Positions 25,364-34,243 of a stretch of DNA of 64,000 nucleotides are shown piece by piece (within the stretch, counting starts at the first letter, position 1; each line of letters opens with the position of its first letter). The DNA lies in the NCBI RefSeq assembly GCF_004785795.1, contig NZ_SRRO01000001.1:2728001-2792000 (forward strand), in the 5' to 3' direction. The notes under the pieces are model-generated. The model was not told the DNA's origin. It was given only the letters and a program-made list of their open reading frames with translations, and searched no databases. Position numbers and translations under genes: made by a program. This stretch comes from Nocardioides eburneiflavus. Its GTDB lineage: Bacteria; Actinomycetota; Actinomycetes; Propionibacteriales; Nocardioidaceae.

Positions 25364-26490
25364 CGCGCCGACCCGACCGGCGACCCGGCAGCCGATCCGA
25401 CTGGGGCGCGGCCCTCGGTCTGGAGCATCCGGTCGAGGATCCTGCGTACCCACATGCCGCCGGCGTCGATGTTGAGGCTGTAGAACTCGTGGTCGGGGTT
25501 GGCGTCGATCGCGGCCTGCTGGGCGGCGAGCATCGCCTCGTCCTCGGCGAAGACGCCCTTCACGCCCTCGCGGAGCTGGGTGGTGATCAGCTGGCTGTCG
25601 AGGCGGTAGTTGCGCATGAACGCCCAGAAGTAGTGGGACGTGCGGTCGGTCTCGGGGGTGATCGTGTTCATCACGTAGCCGTTGACGCCCTGGCTGCGGT
25701 CGCCCTGCGGCGCGCCGGTGCCGGCCCGGGCGACGCCGACGTCGATGCAGATCGTCGAGGGCGCGTAGTAGTGGATGATCTGCCAGCGGTCGACGCGGCC
25801 GGTGAAGTCGGGGAACCGGTCGCGGATGTTCTTGCGCCAGAACGGCGGGGGCTCGACGTCGAGCATCCACCGCTCGACGGTCACGGAGCCGTCGTCCTCG
25901 AGCCGGGTGCGGAACTCCGACTCGCTGAGCTCCTCCTGCCCGATGCTGCTGCCGTGCACGAACTCCTCGTGGGTGAGGTCCATCAGGTTGTCGAGGATCA
26001 GCTGGTAGTTGCACGGCGCCTCGATCATCAGGCCGTCGCCGGCCCACTCGGGGTCGTCCATCTGGTGCATGTCCGGGATCAGGTCGGGGTCGGCCAGCGT
26101 CATGTCGCCGGGCCACACCCACAGGTAGCGGTGGCGCTCCACGACGGGGTAGGACGGCACCATCGCGGACGGGTTGATGGTCTCCTGCGCCGGCATCGCG
26201 GTGCAGCGACCGGCCGAGTTGAACCGCAGGCCGTGGTAGGGGCACTGCACCTCGTCGTCGCCGACCAGCTTGCCCATCGAGAGCGGGGCGAGCCGGTGCC
26301 AGCAGGCGTCGGCGAGCGCGACCGGGCGACCGTCCCGGGTGCGGTAGAGCGCCATCGGCTTGCCCGCCACGGTGCGCGACATCAGAGCCTTGGCGGTGAC
26401 CTCGTGGTCCCACGCGACGGCGTACCAGGCGTTCAGCGGGTGCGGGAAGATCTTCGCCGCCACCCTCCCGCCCGCCATCAGCTCGGCCAT
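25360..26490 (-). CDS. Rieske non-heme iron oxygenase, vanillate O-demethylase-like
   Basis: A 376-residue oxygenase alpha subunit. The Rieske [2Fe-2S] ligands are Cys63, His65, Cys83 and His86 (CWH and CPYHG). The mononuclear iron site is in NLMDLTHEEFVHG, with His174 and His179. The phrases NAWYAVAW near the start and YLWVWPGD at 122-129 are hallmarks of the VanA branch, which removes methyl groups from methoxyarenes or hydroxylates similar acids. It sits with its reductase inside the hydroxycinnamate-type operon, so O-demethylation of a vanillate-like acid is the best guess. Confidence 0.9.
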   Translation of the reverse strand: MAELMAGGRVAAKIFPHPLNAWYAVAWDHEVTAKALMSRTVAGKPMALYRTRDGRPVALADACWHRLAPLSMGKLVGDDEVQCPYHGLRFNSAGRCTAMPAQETINPSAMVPSYPVVERHRYLWVWPGDMTLADPDLIPDMHQMDDPEWAGDGLMIEAPCNYQLILDNLMDLTHEEFVHGSSIGQEELSESEFRTRLEDDGSVTVERWMLDVEPPPFWRKNIRDRFPDFTGRVDRWQIIHYYAPSTICIDVGVARAGTGAPQGDRSQGVNGYVMNTITPETDRTSHYFWAFMRNYRLDSQLITTQLREGVKGVFAEDEAMLAAQQAAIDANPDHEFYSLNIDAGGMWVRRILDRMLQTEGRAPVGSAAGSPVGSAR

Positions 26491-26494
26491 CGCC

Positions 26495-27478
26495 TCACAC
26501 CGCCTCGGCGACCGGCGAGTGCAGTCGGCGGCGCAGCCCGTCGACCACGTCGCCGAGGATCTTCTGGGAGAGCACGGCCTGCGAGAGCCAGGTGCACGCG
26601 TGGAACGCCCCGGAGTACACGTGCAGCTCGGTCGGCACCCCTGCCGACATCAGCTGCTGGGCGTAGGCGATGTCCTCGTCGCGGAGCGCGTCGAGCTCGT
26701 ATGCCGTGACCAGGGCGGGCGGCAGGCCGGCCAGGTCGGTGGCGCGTGCCGGTGCGGCGTACGGCGACACGTCGTCGGTCCCGCGCACGCCCGGTCCCAG
26801 GTAGGCGTCCCAGCTGATCTCCATGTTCGCGAGCGTCGTGACGGGGATGCTCTCCGCCCCGAGCGTGCGCATCGACCTGGTGGCGAGGCGGTCGTCCAGC
26901 TCGGAGATCCCGAGGAACTGCACGCACAGGCGCGGACCGCCGCGGTCGCGGGCGAGCAGCGCGACGCCGGCCGAGATGCCGCCTCCGGCGCTCTCGCCGC
27001 CGATCCCGATCCGGTCGGGGTCCACCCCGAGCTCGGCTGCGTTGTCCGCCACCCAGGTCAGGGCCGCGAAGCAGTCCTCGAGCACTGCCGGGAAGGGATT
27101 CTCCGGGGCGAGGCGGTAGTCGACGGAGAACACCACGGCACCGACCTCGGCAGCGTACCGGCGGCAGTCGGCGTCGTAGAGATCCAGGCTGCCGACGACG
27201 AACCCGCCTCCGTGGACGTAGAGGAGTGCCGGCAGGGGACCGTCCTGGCTCGTCGGAGCGTAGCGACGCACCCGCACCTCCGGCGCCGTGTCGGGACCGG
27301 GGAGGAGGAGCTCGTCGACTGCGAGCGGGACGGCCGACTCGTACGGCGGCAGCGCCGCCAGCAGCTCTGCCTCGCCTGCGCGGGCTGCGGGGATGTCCGC
27401 GAAGGACAGCTGGGCGAAGGCCGGGGCCCAGGGGGCGAGCTCGGGGTCGTAGTCGAAGGTCATCGGTGGAGTGCTCAC
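26495..27478 (-). CDS. Second alpha/beta hydrolase, HSL family
   Basis: A 327-residue family IV esterase paralogous to the operon's last gene. The oxyanion motif is HGGGFVVGS, the nucleophile Ser lies in GIGGESAGGG, the Asp in YELDALRDED and the His in YSGAFHACTW. It starts at a GTG at 27478, 4 bases after the MaoC stop; an in-frame ATG lies 15 bases further on. It ends 4 bases before the Rieske oxygenase gene, so it is tightly embedded in the operon. Hydrolysis of an aryl ester or thioester is plausible. Confidence 0.88.
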   Translation of the reverse strand: MSTPPMTFDYDPELAPWAPAFAQLSFADIPAARAGEAELLAALPPYESAVPLAVDELLLPGPDTAPEVRVRRYAPTSQDGPLPALLYVHGGGFVVGSLDLYDADCRRYAAEVGAVVFSVDYRLAPENPFPAVLEDCFAALTWVADNAAELGVDPDRIGIGGESAGGGISAGVALLARDRGGPRLCVQFLGISELDDRLATRSMRTLGAESIPVTTLANMEISWDAYLGPGVRGTDDVSPYAAPARATDLAGLPPALVTAYELDALRDEDIAYAQQLMSAGVPTELHVYSGAFHACTWLSQAVLSQKILGDVVDGLRRRLHSPVAEAV

Positions 27479-27482
27479 GTCA

Positions 27483-27941
27483 TCACGCCTTGTAGTAGCG
27501 GTGGACCATCTGCGCGATGCAGATCGGCTTGTCGATGCCCTCGGCGCGCATGACGGCGTCGATGGTGGCCTGGATCCCGCCACCGGCGACCTCCTCGGCG
27601 TCCGCGAGCGAGGTGCTCAGCCGGACGCGGGAGCCCGCAGGCACCGGCGCGGGGAAACGCACCTTGTTGAGGCCGTAGTTGACGGCCATGTCGATCTCCT
27701 CGATGACGAGGATCTCGGTCCAGAGCGGGATCAGCAGCGACAGCGTGAGGTAGCCGTGGGCGATCGGTCCGCCGAAGGGGCCGTCCGTGGCCCGCTCGAC
27801 GTCGACGTGGATCCATTGGTGGTCGTCGGTGGCGTCGGCGAACAGGTTGATCCGATCCTGGGACACGTCGCACCAGGCGCTGGTGCCGAGGTCCTCGCCG
27901 ATCATCGTCAGCAGGTCCTTGGGATGGGCGATCGTGGTCAT
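27483..27941 (-). CDS. MaoC-like (R)-enoyl-CoA hydratase
   Basis: A 152-residue hot-dog-fold hydratase that adds water to a trans-enoyl-CoA. The hydratase-2 motif is intact: the Asp/His pair in FADATDDHQWIHVD followed by GPFGGPIAHGYLTLSL. Length is normal for single-domain members. The ATG at 27941 has GGAGG at good spacing. Together with the SDR and CoA ligase of the same operon it would hydrate a cinnamoyl-type CoA thioester, the step carried out in Rhodococcus by the CouM hydratase (comparison by role, not by measured identity). Confidence 0.9.
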   Translation of the reverse strand: MTTIAHPKDLLTMIGEDLGTSAWCDVSQDRINLFADATDDHQWIHVDVERATDGPFGGPIAHGYLTLSLLIPLWTEILVIEEIDMAVNYGLNKVRFPAPVPAGSRVRLSTSLADAEEVAGGGIQATIDAVMRAEGIDKPICIAQMVHRYYKA

Positions 27942-27991
27942 GGGGCCTCCATGGGTCGTGGTGGTGCGGTGGACGGGGACGGTGGGGTGGG

Positions 27992-29524
27992 TCATGGGGC
28001 CGCGGGGTGGTCCAGGAGGGCCCGCTCGCGCAGCACGGAGCGCAGGACCTTCCCGGTGGCGTTGCGCGGCAGCTCGTCGCACAGCTCGACGTAGCGCGGG
28101 ATCTTGTAGCGCGCGAGCCGCTGCTCGAGGTGGGCGCGCAACGCGATCTCATCGAGGTCGGCGCCCGTCCGGAGCACGACGTAGGCACAGCCGACCTCCC
28201 CCCACGTCGCGTCCGGCACTGCCACGACGGCCGCAGCCGTGACGTCGCTGAGCTCGGCGATCGCCATCTCGACCTCGGCGGGATAGATGTTCTCGCCGCC
28301 GGAGATGATCATGTCCTTGACCCGGTCGACGACGTAGGCCCAGCCGTCGTCCTCGATCCGCACGACGTCACCGGAGCGGTACCAGCCGTCCTCGACGACC
28401 TGCGCCGTCTCCTCCGGCCGGCCCCAGTAGCCGGCGAAGACGTGGGGACCACGCACCAGCAGCTCACCACGCCCGGCTCCGACGACCGGCTCGCCCTCGG
28501 CGTCCAGCCGGACGTCGGTGAAGAAGTGCGGCACGCCGGCCGAGACGGGCCGTGACGCAGCGCCGTCGGGAAGAGCCATGAACACGCCGGGCGAGGCCTC
28601 GGTCATGCCGTAGCCCTGCTGGACGACGACGCCGCGGTCGAGCCAGGCCTGCGCGACCTGCGCGGCGATCGGCGAGCCGCCGTAGATCACGTAGCGCAGC
28701 GAGGACAGGTCGGCAGACACCCAGTCGGGGTGCTCGCACATCATCTGCAGCATGGTCGGGACGGCCGAGAAGCCGGTGGCACGTCGACGGGCGATCAACG
28801 CGAGGAAGGCGCCCGCGTCGAACTTGGGCACGACCACGACGGTGCCCCCCTTGAGCAGGGTCGGCATCGAGACCTGGCCGAGGCCGGTGACGTGGAAGAG
28901 CGGCGCCACGCACAGCGCGACGTCGGTGCTCAGCACGTCGACGTGGGCGAGCTGGTTGACCGTGTTCCAGGTGAGGTTGCCGTGGGTGAGGACGGCGCCC
29001 TTGGGACGGCCGGTGGTCCCGGAGGTGTAGAGGATCAGGACCGGGTCGTCGAGCTCGACCGGCTCGCCCTCGACGATCGCGTACGGCGACCCGGCCGCGG
29101 CCCCCGGCGGGCCCGAGGGCCGGAGGTCGGCGGCGGGCACCACCCGGGCGACGCCGTGCTCGACCGGCTCGGCGGCTGCCGCGAGCTCCGCGCACTCCGG
29201 GCCGTGGACGAGCAGGTGGCTGCCGCTGTCGGCGAGCATGTAGCCGATCTCGGGCGCGGCCAGGCGGATGTTGAGCGAGACGAAGATGCCCCCGGCGCGG
29301 GCGGTGGCGAAGAAGCAGACCCAGGTGTCGATGCTGTTGGGGCCGAGGTAGGCGACCCTGGTGCCGTGCGACACGCCGAGCTCGCGCAGGCGCGCCGCAG
29401 TGTGCTCGACCCGGCCGGCGAGCTCGGTGTAGGTGAGCTCCTCGGTGTCGGTGCAGAGGGCCACCGTGGACGGGTTCATCCTCGCCCGGCGAGCGGGCCA
29501 GCTGCCGATGCCGGGGCCGATCAC
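27992..29524 (-). CDS. Acyl/aryl-CoA synthetase (AMP-forming)
   Basis: A 510-residue member of the ANL superfamily that activates a carboxylic acid to its CoA thioester with ATP. Motifs in order are the P-loop-like LYTSGTTGRPKGAVLTH (about 165-180), GYGMTEAS, the hinge/adenylation block DGWYRSGDVVRIEDDG with VKDMIISGGENIYP, and the catalytic Lys in PRNATGKVLR near the end. The GTG at 29524 overlaps the amidohydrolase stop (GTGA). In this operon the likely substrate is a hydroxycinnamic acid. A medium-chain fatty acid cannot be excluded. Confidence 0.9.
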   Translation of the reverse strand: MIGPGIGSWPARRARMNPSTVALCTDTEELTYTELAGRVEHTAARLRELGVSHGTRVAYLGPNSIDTWVCFFATARAGGIFVSLNIRLAAPEIGYMLADSGSHLLVHGPECAELAAAAEPVEHGVARVVPAADLRPSGPPGAAAGSPYAIVEGEPVELDDPVLILYTSGTTGRPKGAVLTHGNLTWNTVNQLAHVDVLSTDVALCVAPLFHVTGLGQVSMPTLLKGGTVVVVPKFDAGAFLALIARRRATGFSAVPTMLQMMCEHPDWVSADLSSLRYVIYGGSPIAAQVAQAWLDRGVVVQQGYGMTEASPGVFMALPDGAASRPVSAGVPHFFTDVRLDAEGEPVVGAGRGELLVRGPHVFAGYWGRPEETAQVVEDGWYRSGDVVRIEDDGWAYVVDRVKDMIISGGENIYPAEVEMAIAELSDVTAAAVVAVPDATWGEVGCAYVVLRTGADLDEIALRAHLEQRLARYKIPRYVELCDELPRNATGKVLRSVLRERALLDHPAAP

Positions 29525-30420
29525 GACGGTGCTCCGAGGCCCAGCGCCGCGACCGCGTTGTCCTTGAGGACCAGGGGCCGCACCTCGTCCTTGATCTCGA
29601 GCTCGTCGAAGTCGGCCAGCCACCGGTCGGGCGAGATCAGCGGGAAGTCCGAGCCGAACAGCACCTTGTGCTTGAGCAGGCTGTTGGCGTAGCGCACGAG
29701 CTGCGGGGGGAAGTACTTCGGCGACCACCCGGACAGGTCGATGTAGACCTTCGGCTTGTGCGACGCGACCGCGAGCGCCTCGTCCTGCCAGGGGAACGAC
29801 GGGTGCGCGATGACGATGGTCAGGTCGGGGAAGTCGACGGCGACGTCGTCGAGGTGGAGAGGGTTGGAGTACTTCAGCCGGATCCCTCCTCCGCCCGGGA
29901 GCCCGGACCCGATGCCGGTCTGCCCGCTGTGGAAGAGGGCCGGCACGCCGAGCTCCTCGAGCACCTCGTAGAGGGGGTAGGCCGCGCGGTCGTCGGGGTA
30001 GAACGCCTGCACGCTGGGGTGGAACTTGAAGCCGCGCACCCCGAGCTCCTCGACGAGCCGCCGCGCCTCCCGCACACCTGCGCGGCCCTTGGCCGGGTCG
30101 ATGCTGGCGAACGGGATCAGCACGTCGGCGTTGCGGCTGGCACCCTCGACCACGGCCTCGTTGGCGATCCGGGTGTGGCCGAGAGCGGACTCGGCGTCGA
30201 CCGTGAAGACCACCGCCGCCATCCGGCGCTCGCGGTAGTAGGCGGCGAGCTGGTCGAGGTCGGGCGGCCCGCCGCCGTCGACCCCGAAGTAGCGGTCGGC
30301 GCCCGCGCGGAGGTTCTCCGGGAGCGAGTAGTGTCCGCACCCGTCGGTCTCGGCGTGCGTGTGCACGTCGATCGCCGTCAGGACCGAGACGTCGATCCGG
30401 GAGGTGTAGGGCTCGGGCAC
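29521..30420 (-). CDS. Amidohydrolase-2 family protein, possible beta-ketoacyl-CoA hydrolase
   Basis: A 299-residue TIM-barrel metal hydrolase (PF04909, the ACMSD family). The N-terminal metal motif is H20-T-H22 (AIDVHTHAE), followed by RGFKFHPS, VIAHPSFPW with a metal His, and the conserved LFGSDFPLISPDRW with the metal Asp. In Rhodococcus the cou operon uses an amidohydrolase (CouO) to hydrolyse 4-hydroxyphenyl-beta-ketopropionyl-CoA to the benzoate. The same four-gene setting here makes that role likely. The GTG at 30420 lies 8 bases after the SDR stop with AGGGG upstream. Confidence 0.85.
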   Translation of the reverse strand: MPEPYTSRIDVSVLTAIDVHTHAETDGCGHYSLPENLRAGADRYFGVDGGGPPDLDQLAAYYRERRMAAVVFTVDAESALGHTRIANEAVVEGASRNADVLIPFASIDPAKGRAGVREARRLVEELGVRGFKFHPSVQAFYPDDRAAYPLYEVLEELGVPALFHSGQTGIGSGLPGGGGIRLKYSNPLHLDDVAVDFPDLTIVIAHPSFPWQDEALAVASHKPKVYIDLSGWSPKYFPPQLVRYANSLLKHKVLFGSDFPLISPDRWLADFDELEIKDEVRPLVLKDNAVAALGLGAPS

Positions 30421-30428
30421 GTCGACCC

Positions 30429-31352
30429 CTATGCCTCGTGGGGCTGCAGGGTGGGCAGGTCGGGCGCGGGGATGCCGTAGGTCTCCTGCACCTCGCCCAC
30501 GGTCGACCCGAACGCCTCGGCGATCACGTCGGCGGTCCAGCCGCCGTCGCGGAAGGCGCTGCGGATCTCGGTCGGGTGGGACCACAGGGACAGCCGGTCA
30601 CCGCCGATCCCGATCGCCTGGCCCGTGACACCGGCGGACGCGTCCGAGGCGAGGTAGACGATCAGCCCGGCGACGTCGTCGGCGGTGCCGAACGAGGCGG
30701 CCCGGCGGACCACGGACGGGACCGGCAGGCCCTGCTCCATCAGCTCGACGTACGGCGCCAGGAACGGGATCGTCTCGGTCATCGCCGTGGCGGCGTTGGG
30801 GATCACCGCGTTGACGGTGACGTCGGCCCGCGCCAGCTCCATCGCCCACGTGCGGGCCATCGCGACGATGCCGGCCTTGGCGGCGGCGTAGTTGGTCTGG
30901 CCGAAGTTGCCGCGCTGGCCCGCCGGTGACCCGGCGAGGATGACGCGCCCCCCTTCACCTTGGGCGCGGAAGTGCCTGGCCGCCTCGCGGACGCACGTGA
31001 ACGTGCCGCGGAGGTGGACCTGGGTGACGGTGTCGAAGTCCTCGTCGCTCATGTTCCACAGCACGCGGTCGCGGAGCACACCGGCGTTGGTGACCATGAT
31101 GTCGAGCCGGCCGAAGGTGTCGACGGCGCGGGCGACGAGCCGCTCGGCGGCCTCGGTGGTGCCGACGGGTACGACCTCCGCCACCGCCCGGCCACCAGCG
31201 GCCGTGATCGCGTCGACGACGCCGGCCGCCTTCTCGTCGTTGACGTCGTTGACGACGACCGCTGCTCCGGCGTCGGCGAGCGCGACGGCGTAGGCGCGCC
31301 CGAGGCCCTGCCCGGCGCCCGTGACGACGGCGACTCTTCCGGTGATGTCCAT
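30429..31352 (-). CDS. SDR, (3R)-hydroxyacyl-CoA dehydrogenase-like
   Basis: A 307-residue NAD(P)-dependent SDR resembling the dehydrogenase unit of multifunctional enzyme type 2. It has TGAGQGLGRAYA at residues 11-22, VVVNDVND after strand 2, NAGVLRDR, the catalytic Ser in LAGSPAGQRGNFGQTNY, and YAAAK. Such enzymes oxidise (3R)-hydroxyacyl-CoA to the 3-keto form, which matches the stereochemistry of the MaoC hydratase downstream in the operon. It would therefore catalyse the dehydrogenation step between hydration and beta-keto hydrolysis. It lies 46 bases after the ADH gene. Confidence 0.88.
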   Translation of the reverse strand: MDITGRVAVVTGAGQGLGRAYAVALADAGAAVVVNDVNDEKAAGVVDAITAAGGRAVAEVVPVGTTEAAERLVARAVDTFGRLDIMVTNAGVLRDRVLWNMSDEDFDTVTQVHLRGTFTCVREAARHFRAQGEGGRVILAGSPAGQRGNFGQTNYAAAKAGIVAMARTWAMELARADVTVNAVIPNAATAMTETIPFLAPYVELMEQGLPVPSVVRRAASFGTADDVAGLIVYLASDASAGVTGQAIGIGGDRLSLWSHPTEIRSAFRDGGWTADVIAEAFGSTVGEVQETYGIPAPDLPTLQPHEA

Positions 31353-31398
31353 CTGGTGTCTGCTCCTGGTGGTGGGGGGTGCGTGGATGGTGTGCGAG

Positions 31399-32508
31399 TC
31401 AGTCGAAGGTCAGGACCGGCTTGATGGTCACGCCGCTCCTGACGTCCTCGACCGCCTGCTGGATGTCGGCGAAGTCGTAGGTCGTGACCAGCTCGGGGAC
31501 CGGCAGCCGTCCGTCACCGACCATCTCCGCCAGCACCGGGATGAACGTCTGGGTCTCGCTGTCGCCGAGGGTGATGCCGACGACGTGCTTGCCGCCGAGG
31601 AGGCCATTGACCTCGAGCCCGACCTCGGTGCCGAACGGCGGCGCACCGACGACGACCGCGGTGCCACGCGCGGCCAGCGAGTCGACCGCCTGGCGCAGGA
31701 CGGTGACGTTCCCGGTGGTCTCGATGACCCCGTCGCAGCCGGCACCGCCGGTGAGCTCGGCGATCCGCTCCGCGTAGTCCTCCAGCGAGGCGTCGACGAC
31801 GTGGGTGGCACCCAGCTTGCGGGCCAGGTCGAGCCGGTGGGGCTTGACGTCGACTGCCACGATCCGCTGGGCGGGGGTGAGCGCGGCAGCCATCACCGCC
31901 GAGAGGCCGACCGCCCCCGCGCCGGCCACGACGACGGTGCTGCCGGGTCCTGGTCGGAGCACGTTCCACACCGCGCCGACGCCGGTCTGCACGCCGCAGC
32001 CGAGCGGCGCGAGGGTCTCCAGCGGCGAGCGGGAGTCGACCTTGACCACGCTGCGCTCGTCGGCCACCGCGTGCCGGGCGAAGGACGACTGGCCGAAGAA
32101 GTGGCCGCCGATCGGCTCGCCGGAGCGACTGATGGTGGCCGATCCGTCGCGACGAGCGCCACCGATCAGGTTGTCGGGGAGCCAGGTGGCGCAGTAGGCC
32201 GGGTGCCCTCCGCGACAGTTGCGGCAGGACCCGCACGAGGTGAACGACAGCAGGACGTGGTCGCCCGGCACCACCGACGTGACGGCCGGACCGACCCGCT
32301 CGACGATGCCGGCCCCCTCGTGCCCGAGCACGCCGGGCAGGGGGAACGGCAGTCCGCCCGAGGCCACGCCGAGGTCGGTGTGGCAGAGGCCGGCCGCGGT
32401 CATCCGCACCAGCACCTCGTCGGCACGGGGCTCGTCGAGCTCGACGTCGACCAGGGTGAAGGGGGCGCCCCCGGACTCGACGACGGCGGCCTGGGTGGTG
32501 ATCGTCAT
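31399..32508 (-). CDS. Zinc-dependent (aryl) alcohol dehydrogenase
   Basis: A 369-residue medium-chain zinc alcohol dehydrogenase. Catalytic zinc ligands are seen in AAGLCHTDLG, in PGVLGHEGAGIVE and in PLGCGVQTGVG. The structural zinc loop has four Cys in CGSCRNCRGGHPAYC. NAD binding is VVAGAGAVGLSA. The wording is that of benzyl- and aryl-alcohol dehydrogenases (XylB-like), which turn aryl or cinnamyl alcohols into aldehydes. The start codon overlaps the ALDH stop (ATGA), pairing it with the aldehyde dehydrogenase so that an alcohol would be oxidised to an acid in two steps. Confidence 0.9.
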   Translation of the reverse strand: MTITTQAAVVESGGAPFTLVDVELDEPRADEVLVRMTAAGLCHTDLGVASGGLPFPLPGVLGHEGAGIVERVGPAVTSVVPGDHVLLSFTSCGSCRNCRGGHPAYCATWLPDNLIGGARRDGSATISRSGEPIGGHFFGQSSFARHAVADERSVVKVDSRSPLETLAPLGCGVQTGVGAVWNVLRPGPGSTVVVAGAGAVGLSAVMAAALTPAQRIVAVDVKPHRLDLARKLGATHVVDASLEDYAERIAELTGGAGCDGVIETTGNVTVLRQAVDSLAARGTAVVVGAPPFGTEVGLEVNGLLGGKHVVGITLGDSETQTFIPVLAEMVGDGRLPVPELVTTYDFADIQQAVEDVRSGVTIKPVLTFD

Positions 32509-33995
32509 GCCTGCTCCCGGGGCAGTGGCGGAAGGGAGACGACGACGGACTTCACCTTGGTGTAGGCCTCCAGTGCCTCGGGACCGTACTCGCGGCCGAA
32601 GCCGGAGTCCTTGACACCGCCGAAGGGCACTGCCGGATCGAGCATCGCCCAGTCGTTGACCCACACGATCCCGGCGTCGAGGCGCGCCGCGACCCGGTGG
32701 GCCCGGGTCACGTCGCGGGTCTGGAGACCGGCGGCGAGGCCGTAGGGCGTGCCGTTGGCGAGTGCCACGGCCTCGTCCTCGTCGTCGAAAGGCTGCACGG
32801 TGAGGACCGGTCCGAAGACCTCCTCGGCGATCACGCGGGAGTCGGCGGGCAGGTCCGCGATCACGGTCGGCCGGTAGTAGTAGCCGCCGTCGAGGTCGAG
32901 CCGCTCGCCGCCGCAGACGATCCGGCCGCCCTCCTTGCGGGCCAGCTCGACGTAGTCCTCGACCTTGGTCAGCTGACGCTCGCCGGCCAGCGGGCCGATG
33001 ACCGTCGCCGAGTCACGCGGGTCGCCGATCGGGACCGTGGGCACCGCCTGCTCGAGGATCCCCAGGACCGTGTCGTGCAGCGGCCGGGCGACGAGCAGCC
33101 GCGGGCCCGCCATGCAGAACTGACCGGAGTTGAAGACGAACGCCTTGATCACCGCACCGATCGCCACGTCGAGGTCGGCGTCGTCGAAGACGATGTGGGC
33201 CGCGTTGCCGCCGAGCTCCATGGTGACCGGCTTGAGGTGCTCGCCGGCCACGCTGGCGGCGTGGCGGCCGATCGCCGTCGACCCGGTGAAGGCGATCTTG
33301 TCGACGCCGGGATGGCGCAGCAGCGCCTCGCCGACGACCTGGCCGCTGCCGGTGACGACGTTGAGCACCCCGTCCGGGACGCCGGCGTCCTTGAGCAGCT
33401 CGGCCATGAAGAGCGCGCTGAGCGGGGTGTCGTCGGCGGGCTTGTGGACCACGACGTTGCCGGCGGCCAGGGCCGCGGCGATCTTGGTGCTCGACAGGAT
33501 CAGCGGGAAGTTGAAGGGGGTGATGGCGCCCACGACACCCACCGGCAGCCGGGTCGTGTAGGCGAGGGACGGGATCGGCGTGGAGCGGGTGGCGCCCTCG
33601 AGGCCCTGGGCCAACGCCGCGCAGTACTCGTACTGCTGGGCTGCGGTCTCGACGTCCACGGCGCGACACAGGGACACCGGCTTGCCGACGTCGTGGCTCT
33701 CGAGGGAGACGAGCTCATCGGCTCGCTCGCGGATCAGCTGGGCGGCCCTGTTCAGGATGCGCGCCCGGTCACGCGCCGGCATCCGTGGCCACGGGCCGTC
33801 GTCGAATGCCTCGCGCGCATGGCGTACGGCGACGTCGACGTCCGTGGCGTCGGCCTCCACGACCGTGGTGAGGATCTCCCCGGTCGCGGGATCGACCACG
33901 TCGCGGCGCAGGCCGGCGTTCCCCTCGCGCCATGCGCCGCCGACGAACAGCTGTCGTGGCGCGAGCTGCTGTGCCTCTTGACTCATCATTGCCAT
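32505..33995 (-). CDS. Aldehyde dehydrogenase, first gene of the leftward operon
   Basis: A 496-residue NAD(P)+-dependent aldehyde dehydrogenase. The catalytic Cys is in NSGQFCMAGPR, the general base Glu in TMELGGNAAH, the cofactor site in FTGSTAIGRH and the catalytic Asn in ITPFNFPLIL. The sequence is of the aromatic/benzaldehyde-dehydrogenase-like type (PVGVVGAITPFNFP). It is promoter-proximal in the ten-gene operon and coupled to the ADH, so it would oxidise an aryl or cinnamyl aldehyde to the acid used by the CoA ligase. ATGs at 33995, 33989 and 33986 are all possible starts. Confidence 0.9.
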   Translation of the reverse strand: MAMMSQEAQQLAPRQLFVGGAWREGNAGLRRDVVDPATGEILTTVVEADATDVDVAVRHAREAFDDGPWPRMPARDRARILNRAAQLIRERADELVSLESHDVGKPVSLCRAVDVETAAQQYEYCAALAQGLEGATRSTPIPSLAYTTRLPVGVVGAITPFNFPLILSSTKIAAALAAGNVVVHKPADDTPLSALFMAELLKDAGVPDGVLNVVTGSGQVVGEALLRHPGVDKIAFTGSTAIGRHAASVAGEHLKPVTMELGGNAAHIVFDDADLDVAIGAVIKAFVFNSGQFCMAGPRLLVARPLHDTVLGILEQAVPTVPIGDPRDSATVIGPLAGERQLTKVEDYVELARKEGGRIVCGGERLDLDGGYYYRPTVIADLPADSRVIAEEVFGPVLTVQPFDDEDEAVALANGTPYGLAAGLQTRDVTRAHRVAARLDAGIVWVNDWAMLDPAVPFGGVKDSGFGREYGPEALEAYTKVKSVVVSLPPLPREQA

Positions 33996-34005
33996 CCCAA
34001 GTTAT

Positions 34006-34028
34006 CAGGGTTCCTGTCGAAACGACAG
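34006..34028. promoter_or_regulatory. Operator-like element near the leftward operon start
   Basis: CAGGGTTCCTG at 34006-34016 is one copy of an 11-bp element that recurs twice at 34179-34205. Overlapping its end, CTGTCG (34014-34019) and CGACAG (34023-34028) form a perfect inverted repeat around AAA. The site lies between the leftward -10 region and the ALDH start codon, a position suited to repression. The two MarR proteins of the facing operon are the obvious candidates to bind. Confidence 0.6.
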
Positions 34029-34056
34029 TCTGATGTGGCGGTGCTCACCTTGTCAA
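34027..34056 (-). promoter_or_regulatory. Promoter of the leftward catabolic operon
   Basis: Read on the minus strand, TTGACA (34056-34051) is followed after 18 bases by CAGACT (34032-34027). The -35 hexamer matches the housekeeping consensus exactly; the -10 is weaker but keeps the A and final T. The ALDH start lies about 30 bases downstream. The 11-bp element at 34006-34016 would fall just past the transcription start. Confidence 0.5.
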
Positions 34057-34142
34057 TGGGCGAATCCGCGCCATTCCACCAATGGCCGCCAGGGGTCCTG
34101 GGTCGCTCCGCTGGGCGTTCTCGGGCCGCGTGAAGTGAACTA

Positions 34143-34171
34143 TTGACAGTCGATGTGACGCCGGTCATACT
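34143..34171 (+). promoter_or_regulatory. Promoter of the rightward ABC-transporter operon
   Basis: TTGACA (34143-34148) and CATACT (34166-34171) are separated by 17 bases, the optimal spacing for the housekeeping sigma factor. Transcription would start near 34178, immediately before the paired operator-like elements at 34179-34205. This region is visibly less GC-rich than the flanking genes. Confidence 0.7.
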
Positions 34172-34178
34172 CCACCTT

Positions 34179-34205
34179 CAGGATTCCTGACTAACAGGAA
34201 ACCTG
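34179..34205. promoter_or_regulatory. Paired inverted operator overlapping the transcription start
   Basis: CAGGATTCCTG (34179-34189) and CAGGAAACCTG (34195-34205) are inverted copies of each other (10 of 11 positions) separated by ACTAA. Each is itself close to palindromic (CAGG-N3-CCTG). The arrangement, directly after the -10 box, is a classic repressor site. A third copy lies at 34006-34016 on the other side of the intergenic region. MarR-family repressors bind short dyads of this kind. Confidence 0.7.
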
Positions 34206-34243
34206 ACATTCCGGTTCTCGGACCCATCTACTCGAGGTGACCC

